Below are positions 5,974 to 9,720 of a stretch of 9,720 nucleotides of DNA, piece after piece; positions within the stretch are counted from its first letter, which is position 1; each line of letters begins with the position of its first letter. The DNA is taken from NCBI GenBank assembly GCA_035254305.1, contig DATFAS010000254.1, forward strand, positions 1-9,720. Reading direction: 5' to 3'. Both the position numbers and the translations under genes were made by a program. The stretch is from DATFAS01 sp035254305. GTDB taxonomy: Bacteria > Bacillota > Bacilli > Aneurinibacillales > RAOX-1. Below the pieces are notes generated by a model, which did no database searches, was not told where the DNA came from, and saw only the letters and a program-made list of their open reading frames with translations.

Positions 5974-6009
5974 GCTTAAAGGAAAGGGGTACCCCCTCCT
6001 CCTTTAAGC
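5974..6009. repeat. Strong intergenic hairpin without a U-run
   Basis: GCTTAAAGG (5974-5982) pairs exactly with CCTTTAAGC (6001-6009). Inside, AGGGG (5985-5989) pairs with CCCCT (5993-5997) around a 3-nt loop, giving 14 pairs in all. It overlaps the last codons and stop of the 144-aa gene. Neither strand has a T-run after it, so it is not a standard terminator. It could limit readthrough into the DUF502 gene or protect the upstream mRNA end. Confidence 0.6.
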
Positions 6010-6438
6010 TTCATCTTCATCAGCAAAAACTTCAATGACATCAAGTGTAAATGGGTTCTTTGCTCCCTTATTATACTCTTCAATAATTCCGTCAAGGAAA
6101 TTTTCAAACATCCAATTCAAAAAGGTTGTTTCGAATCTTTCCTTTTCACCCGTACCGTATTGAAATACGACTTGATCAGGTGCTTCTAATAGAAGTGTCC
6201 AGTCCTTCTTGGTCAAAGCGAGGTAGAAATGACCGTTGGCATTTTGCAAATGAAATGCGAATAAGGATTTCCCCTCAACCTCACCACCAGCAAAATCTAA
6301 GGTAGCCTGTGTAGCCCCATCTAGTAGTTTTTGAAAATGCTCCTTACTAGCATAGACGTTACAGACCAAAGCCACCTCTCCTTCAATGTTTTCTACAATC
6401 TCAGCTTGTTCAATAATATGATAAATTTCCCAATCCAT
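6004..6438 (-). CDS. Unrecognised acidic 144-aa protein
   Basis: I do not recognise this protein. It is soluble-looking, with no signal peptide or membrane segment, strongly acidic (it ends VIEVFADEDEA) and rich in aromatic residues. The N-terminal half reads like an alpha/beta fold with strands around VALVCNVYA and LFAFHLQ. The C-terminal half contains FETTFLNWMFENFLDGIIEEYNKG, probably helical. AAGGAG lies 11 bases before the ATG, which is slightly far. The frame is well used and its neighbours lie on the same strand, so it is very likely real. A strong hairpin covers its stop codon and separates it from the DUF502 gene. It may be the first gene of a three-gene unit with DUF502 and the SprT-like gene. 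Confidence 0.72.
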   Translation of the reverse strand: MDWEIYHIIEQAEIVENIEGEVALVCNVYASKEHFQKLLDGATQATLDFAGGEVEGKSLFAFHLQNANGHFYLALTKKDWTLLLEAPDQVVFQYGTGEKERFETTFLNWMFENFLDGIIEEYNKGAKNPFTLDVIEVFADEDEA

Positions 6439-6477
6439 CCCTTTAATAGCTCCTTACCTTTTTTTGCTTGCATCCTT

Positions 6478-6506
6478 ATGGTAATATTCTCATCTCGTTT
6501 TTGCAA
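6478..6506 (-). promoter_or_regulatory. Possible promoter of the acidic-protein gene
   Basis: On the minus strand TTGCAA (6506-6501), a 17-base spacer and TACCAT (6483-6478) match four of six positions in each box. It would start transcription near 6471, about 33 nt before the ATG at 6438. The spacing is ideal but the boxes are only moderate. Confidence 0.4.
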
Positions 6507-6695
6507 ATCATTATTATCAGCCAATTATTTTAGAAAATTTTTTCAATAAATTACTTGTTTAAAAAAACGATGAATTTCACTAAAGTATACAGATAGCCTC
6601 CTTTGTTCTATTATAGAGATAATGATGCTTTCAGGTTTTTAAAAAGGCTATCAGGTGTTTCTAGTGAAAATTTTAAGAAGCAGGTTTATGATCCT

Positions 6696-8756
6696 ATGAC
6701 TAAGTTTCTATATGACATATTTAAAAGAGAGGGTCTTCTCTCCCAAAAGCTAACTGCCTATCAGCCTAGAAAAGCTCAATATGAAATGGCAAAGACCGTT
6801 TGGGAATGCCTTACCGAAGAGATTCACGGTTTGATTGAAGCTGGAACAGGAACTGGAAAATCCTTCGGTTATTGCCTACCCGCTGCTTACTGGGCCATGA
6901 AGGAAGAGAAACGTGTCATTATCTCTACCAATACGATTACTCTACAAAATCAATTACTCCAGAAGGAACTTCCCTTGGTTAAATCAATCATTGGAGATAT
7001 TGACCCTGAATGGGGAGAAAATTTTCGCTACGAACTTGCCAAAGGTCGTGGGAATTATATTTGCCGACGACGACTCGAACAATACACGACTACATCTTTA
7101 ATGAATGAAATGAATTATTCAGCATTAGCTAAGCAGCTCCAGAGCTCACTTCGTAACATGCTGCACGGTGATCGTGAAGAAATTCCCTTTCCTCTACCAA
7201 GTGATTTCTTTGCTGAAATTCGAGGAGATGCAGATGATTGCATGGGGAAGGAGAGCCCGTTCCATGACCAATGCTTTATCCAGAATGCAAGGAAAAAGCT
7301 GCAAAAGGCCCAGGTTATTGTAGTTAATCATGCCTTATTATTTACGGACTTAGCACTTCGAAGACATGGGGCTAGTATTCTTCCGGAATACGATTGTGTC
7401 ATCCTTGACGAAGGGCATCGCATTGAAGATCAGGTGACAAAGCAATTTCAATATACTGTTAATTTAGAACTCATCTCCAACCTTTTTAGTCGGTTTACAA
7501 AAAATCGAACACACTGGGCCAAAGCAGTGGATGATCCCGAGTTGAAAGTCCAACTGGAATCACTATACACCCGACTTTATGGACAAGTAGTAGAGTTATT
7601 TGCCCCTTTAGGTAGGAATCTTGCAACAAGGGACCGAAAACAATATTTACTTACTCGCCCCATTGTAGAACACTATCCTTTTGAGGAGATTTTTCGAGAA
7701 GCAGTAGAGCTACTTGAAGAAAAAAAGGAATTTCTCGAGCTTGAGCATGGGGAAGATGAAAGCACCATCGGCCTAGGGCGCTACATCACTAATATAATGG
7801 AATTTGATCAGATGTTTCGTCATGTTCTCCTCCGTCTGAAATCTGAACAATGGGCAACTTGGGTGGAATATACTCCTCCAACCAAAAGCACTCTCCTAAT
7901 TGATGATCCGTACTGGGCACAGAGTTTAACACTACACTCTGCTCCGATCGAAATTGCTGATATTCTAAGAGAAGAGCTCTTTACCAAAAAAACAGTGATT
8001 CTTACGTCTGCCACGCTAACGACACAAGGAAACTTTGAATTTGTGGCAGAGAGACTTGGAATCGATGAATATAAATCACTGCAATCTCCTAGTCCTTTTC
8101 ATTATGAGTCACAATCCTTATTAATTGTGCCATCAGGTGTACCGATGCCAACCGATCGGGATTTTGATGATTTTGTTATGGCTGCTATCAAAGAAATCCT
8201 TTTGCAAACGAAAGGGAGAACCTTTCTTCTATTCACCTCCTATCAACAAATGAATAAGGTCTACCGAGAGCTTGATGGGTGGCTTTTCCATTACGGGATG
8301 AAAGGGCTGCTGCACGAAGCAGGGATTTCTAGAGAACAGCTACTAGCTGATTTTAAAACAGATTCAAATACCGTGTTATTCGGGTGTGAATCCTTCTGGG
8401 AAGGTGTCGATGTACCTGGACAAGACTTGATTTGTGTAGTGATGTCTAAGCTCCCTTTTCCTGTACCTACAGAACCCATCATTCAAGCAAGGACCGAACG
8501 GATCGAAGCTTTAGGAAAAAGCTCATTTTCCGAATATACTTTACCCTTCTCCATTCTTCGTCTCAAACAAGGCTTTGGTCGTCTGATTCGTACGAAGGAG
8601 GATAAAGGAGTTGTAATTATTCTTGATTCTCGCATCAATGCAAAGAGTTATGGGAGGAAGATTCTAGACAGCCTTCCAAGGAGCCCTATTTCCCATCAGT
8701 TAAGTGACATTTCTCAAGCATTACATCGTTTTGGAATAACAGAGGGGACCCCTTAA
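6696..8756 (+). CDS. dinG: DinG-type superfamily 2 DNA helicase, exonuclease-less
   Basis: This is an XPD/DinG-like 5'-3' DNA helicase of 686 aa. Visible motifs (numbering from the ATG at 6696) are an ADENINE-type YQPRKAQYEMA start, Walker A GTGTGKS (50-56), a Walker B box DEGH (238-241, usually DEAH), ILTSATL (435-441), FWEGVDVPG (567-575) and QGFGRLIR (625-632). DinG unwinds R-loops, D-loops and damaged DNA in E. coli. There is no N-terminal exonuclease domain of the kind fused in some Bacilli. Iron-sulfur ligand positions are Cys123, Cys182, Ser187 and Cys193: the spacing is canonical, but the third cysteine is serine. The frame extends back to TTG at 6603. I prefer 6696 because family similarity (LYDIFKREGLLSQKL) begins there and the TTG has no ribosome site, although the site at 6696 is also weak. 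Confidence 0.88.
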   Translation: MTKFLYDIFKREGLLSQKLTAYQPRKAQYEMAKTVWECLTEEIHGLIEAGTGTGKSFGYCLPAAYWAMKEEKRVIISTNTITLQNQLLQKELPLVKSIIGDIDPEWGENFRYELAKGRGNYICRRRLEQYTTTSLMNEMNYSALAKQLQSSLRNMLHGDREEIPFPLPSDFFAEIRGDADDCMGKESPFHDQCFIQNARKKLQKAQVIVVNHALLFTDLALRRHGASILPEYDCVILDEGHRIEDQVTKQFQYTVNLELISNLFSRFTKNRTHWAKAVDDPELKVQLESLYTRLYGQVVELFAPLGRNLATRDRKQYLLTRPIVEHYPFEEIFREAVELLEEKKEFLELEHGEDESTIGLGRYITNIMEFDQMFRHVLLRLKSEQWATWVEYTPPTKSTLLIDDPYWAQSLTLHSAPIEIADILREELFTKKTVILTSATLTTQGNFEFVAERLGIDEYKSLQSPSPFHYESQSLLIVPSGVPMPTDRDFDDFVMAAIKEILLQTKGRTFLLFTSYQQMNKVYRELDGWLFHYGMKGLLHEAGISREQLLADFKTDSNTVLFGCESFWEGVDVPGQDLICVVMSKLPFPVPTEPIIQARTERIEALGKSSFSEYTLPFSILRLKQGFGRLIRTKEDKGVVIILDSRINAKSYGRKILDSLPRSPISHQLSDISQALHRFGITEGTP

Positions 8757-8766
8757 GGTCCCCTCT
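8741..8766. terminator. Hairpin between convergent dinG and metA
   Basis: AGAGGGGACC (8741-8750) and GGTCCCCTCT (8757-8766) form a perfect 10-bp stem around CCTTAA. The loop carries the dinG stop codon at 8754-8756. It is placed to serve both converging genes. No good T-run follows on either strand, so it is an atypical or factor-assisted terminator. Confidence 0.6.
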
Positions 8767-8778
8767 TGAAGCTATTTC

Positions 8779-9705
8779 CTAATCAAGACGAATTTTCGAT
8801 TTCAATTCAAATGGTGTGACCTGATAAACATAATAATTCAACCAATTAGCAAATAATAGATTCGCATGAGAACGCCAAGTATGTGGAGGAATTCTAGTTG
8901 GGTCATCATTCGGAAAATAGTTTTTCGGTACATCTATTTGCATCCCAGCCTGGAAATCACGATCATATTCAGTCTTAAGCGTAAGGGCATCATATTCTGA
9001 ATGACCAGTTACGAAGATCTGTTTCCCATCAAGGCTTGATAACATATAAATTCCGGATTGTTCGGATTCTGATAGAATCTCAAGCTCCTTTACCTTTTCC
9101 ACGTCTTCTCTACGTGTCTCTGTATGGCGTGATTGAGGGACGTAGAATACATCATCAAATCCCCGTAATAGGTTTACATTCTTCTTGTTCACTGTATGTG
9201 GGAATACTCCGAACATTTTTGCTGGAAGAGGATGCTTCGGTATTCCATAGTAATGATATAATGCAGCTTGTGCCCCCCAACAGATATGCAATGTTGACGT
9301 AACGTTCTCAAGCTTCCAATCTAGAATCTGTGTTAATTCATCCCAATAATTAACTTGTTCAAATTCGAGATGTTCAATCGGTGCCCCAGTAATAATCATT
9401 CCGTCATAGCTTTGATGGACAATCTCATCAAACGTCTTATAGAATGAGGCTAAATGGTTAGCCGAGGTATTCTTAGAAATATGTGTCTTTGTGTGTAGTA
9501 AATCTACCTCTACCTGTAACGCAGAATTTCCTAACAGACGCAGAAGCTGTGTTTCGGTTGTTTCTTTGGTTGGCATTAGATTCATAATAACAATCTTTAA
9601 TGGGCGAATATCCTGCTGATAAGCTCGGCTCTCCCCCATGACGAAAATATTCTCTTGTGAAAGAACCTCCATAGCTGGAAGATTATCTGGAACTTTAATC
9701 GGCAT
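8779..9705 (-). CDS. metA: Homoserine O-acyltransferase MetA, predicted acetyl-CoA type
   Basis: MetA activates homoserine for methionine synthesis by O-acylation in the cytoplasm. The 308-aa protein is full length, with the standard start MPIKVPDNLPA. The catalytic set is present: Cys142 in TLHICWGAQAALYHYYGIPKH, and His235 and Glu237 in FVTGHSEYD. Residue 111 is Glu (GAPIEHLEFEQVNYW). In the B. cereus enzyme Glu111 goes with acetyl-CoA use, while enteric succinyl-CoA enzymes have Gly, so I predict O-acetylhomoserine as product. I start at the ATG (9705-9703). The GTG at 9714 is in frame but overlaps the AAAGGAG ribosome site, which lies eight bases before the ATG. The gene converges with dinG. 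Any upstream control, such as a SAM riboswitch, would lie outside the window. Confidence 0.95.
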   Translation of the reverse strand: MPIKVPDNLPAMEVLSQENIFVMGESRAYQQDIRPLKIVIMNLMPTKETTETQLLRLLGNSALQVEVDLLHTKTHISKNTSANHLASFYKTFDEIVHQSYDGMIITGAPIEHLEFEQVNYWDELTQILDWKLENVTSTLHICWGAQAALYHYYGIPKHPLPAKMFGVFPHTVNKKNVNLLRGFDDVFYVPQSRHTETRREDVEKVKELEILSESEQSGIYMLSSLDGKQIFVTGHSEYDALTLKTEYDRDFQAGMQIDVPKNYFPNDDPTRIPPHTWRSHANLLFANWLNYYVYQVTPFELKSKIRLD

Positions 9706-9713
9706 AGCCTTCA

Positions 9714-9720
9714 CTCCTTT
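9714..9720 (-). promoter_or_regulatory. Ribosome binding site of metA
   Basis: AAAGGAG on the minus strand ends eight bases before the ATG at 9705. It decides the start: the alternative GTG at 9714 overlaps it and cannot use it. Confidence 0.85.

Noticed and set aside
6331..6549. Plus-strand 72-codon open frame with hydrophobic stretches
   Set aside because: It is mostly antisense to the 144-aa gene and its promoter, has no ribosome site, and its composition is that of AT-rich non-coding sequence.
9036..9302. Plus-strand open frame opposite metA
   Set aside because: It is a shadow of metA, whose catalytic residues are all in the minus-strand frame.
9706..9714. GTG start for metA at 9714
   Set aside because: It overlaps the ribosome binding site, and the canonical MPIKVPDNLPA start follows at ideal spacing.
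1..9720. CRISPR array, tRNA or rRNA gene, insertion sequence or prophage
   Set aside because: I saw no regularly spaced repeats, cloverleaf-like segments, transposase or phage motifs on either strand.

Overview
The window reads as ordinary chromosome of a low-GC, endospore-forming Bacillota of the order Bacillales. The evidence is LipL (an octanoyl transfer enzyme typical of Bacillales lipoate synthesis), strong AAGGAGG-type ribosome binding sites, frequent GTG starts, a YjcZ-type sporulation micropeptide with a sigma-K-like promoter, a cold-shock protein, and a MetA with the acetyl-CoA-type active-site residue. I cannot name the genus. I see no rRNA, tRNA, insertion sequence, phage gene or CRISPR array. 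No gene-free stretch exceeds 300 bases.

Left part (1-3060): lipL (minus strand) and a UbiD-family decarboxylase (plus strand) diverge from a shared promoter region of about 140 bases. Each ends at a hairpin terminator. The decarboxylase lane is followed by a second, perfect 15-bp bidirectional terminator. That terminator also closes an unlisted 33-codon YjcZ-like gene on the minus strand (3060-3161).

Middle (3160-4420): two small genes without close functional context lie here, each apparently its own transcription unit. One is a ribbon-helix-helix-like protein (3377-3715) with an extended -10 promoter and a terminator. The other is a degenerate HNH-nuclease-like protein (3813-4331). This is the most accessory-looking part of the window.

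Centre right (4397-6438): a minus-strand lane runs from an unrecognised acidic 144-aa protein, through a DUF502 membrane protein, to an SprT-like zinc metalloprotein whose GTG start overlaps the DUF502 stop by 8 bases. A cold-shock gene follows with its own strong promoter, a leader of about 108 nt and a terminator. Part of the leader is complementary to the cold-shock gene's ribosome binding site.

Right (6600-9720): a DinG-type helicase (plus strand) converges on metA (minus strand) at a perfect 10-bp hairpin that holds the dinG stop codon in its loop. The helicase keeps three of the four iron-sulfur cysteines and has serine at the fourth position. MetA is complete, and the window ends exactly at its ribosome binding site.

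I found no new multi-gene system. The observations most worth following are the three-cysteine DinG, the candidate ribosome-site-masking structure in the cold-shock leader, and the small sporulation gene with its own promoter and terminator.
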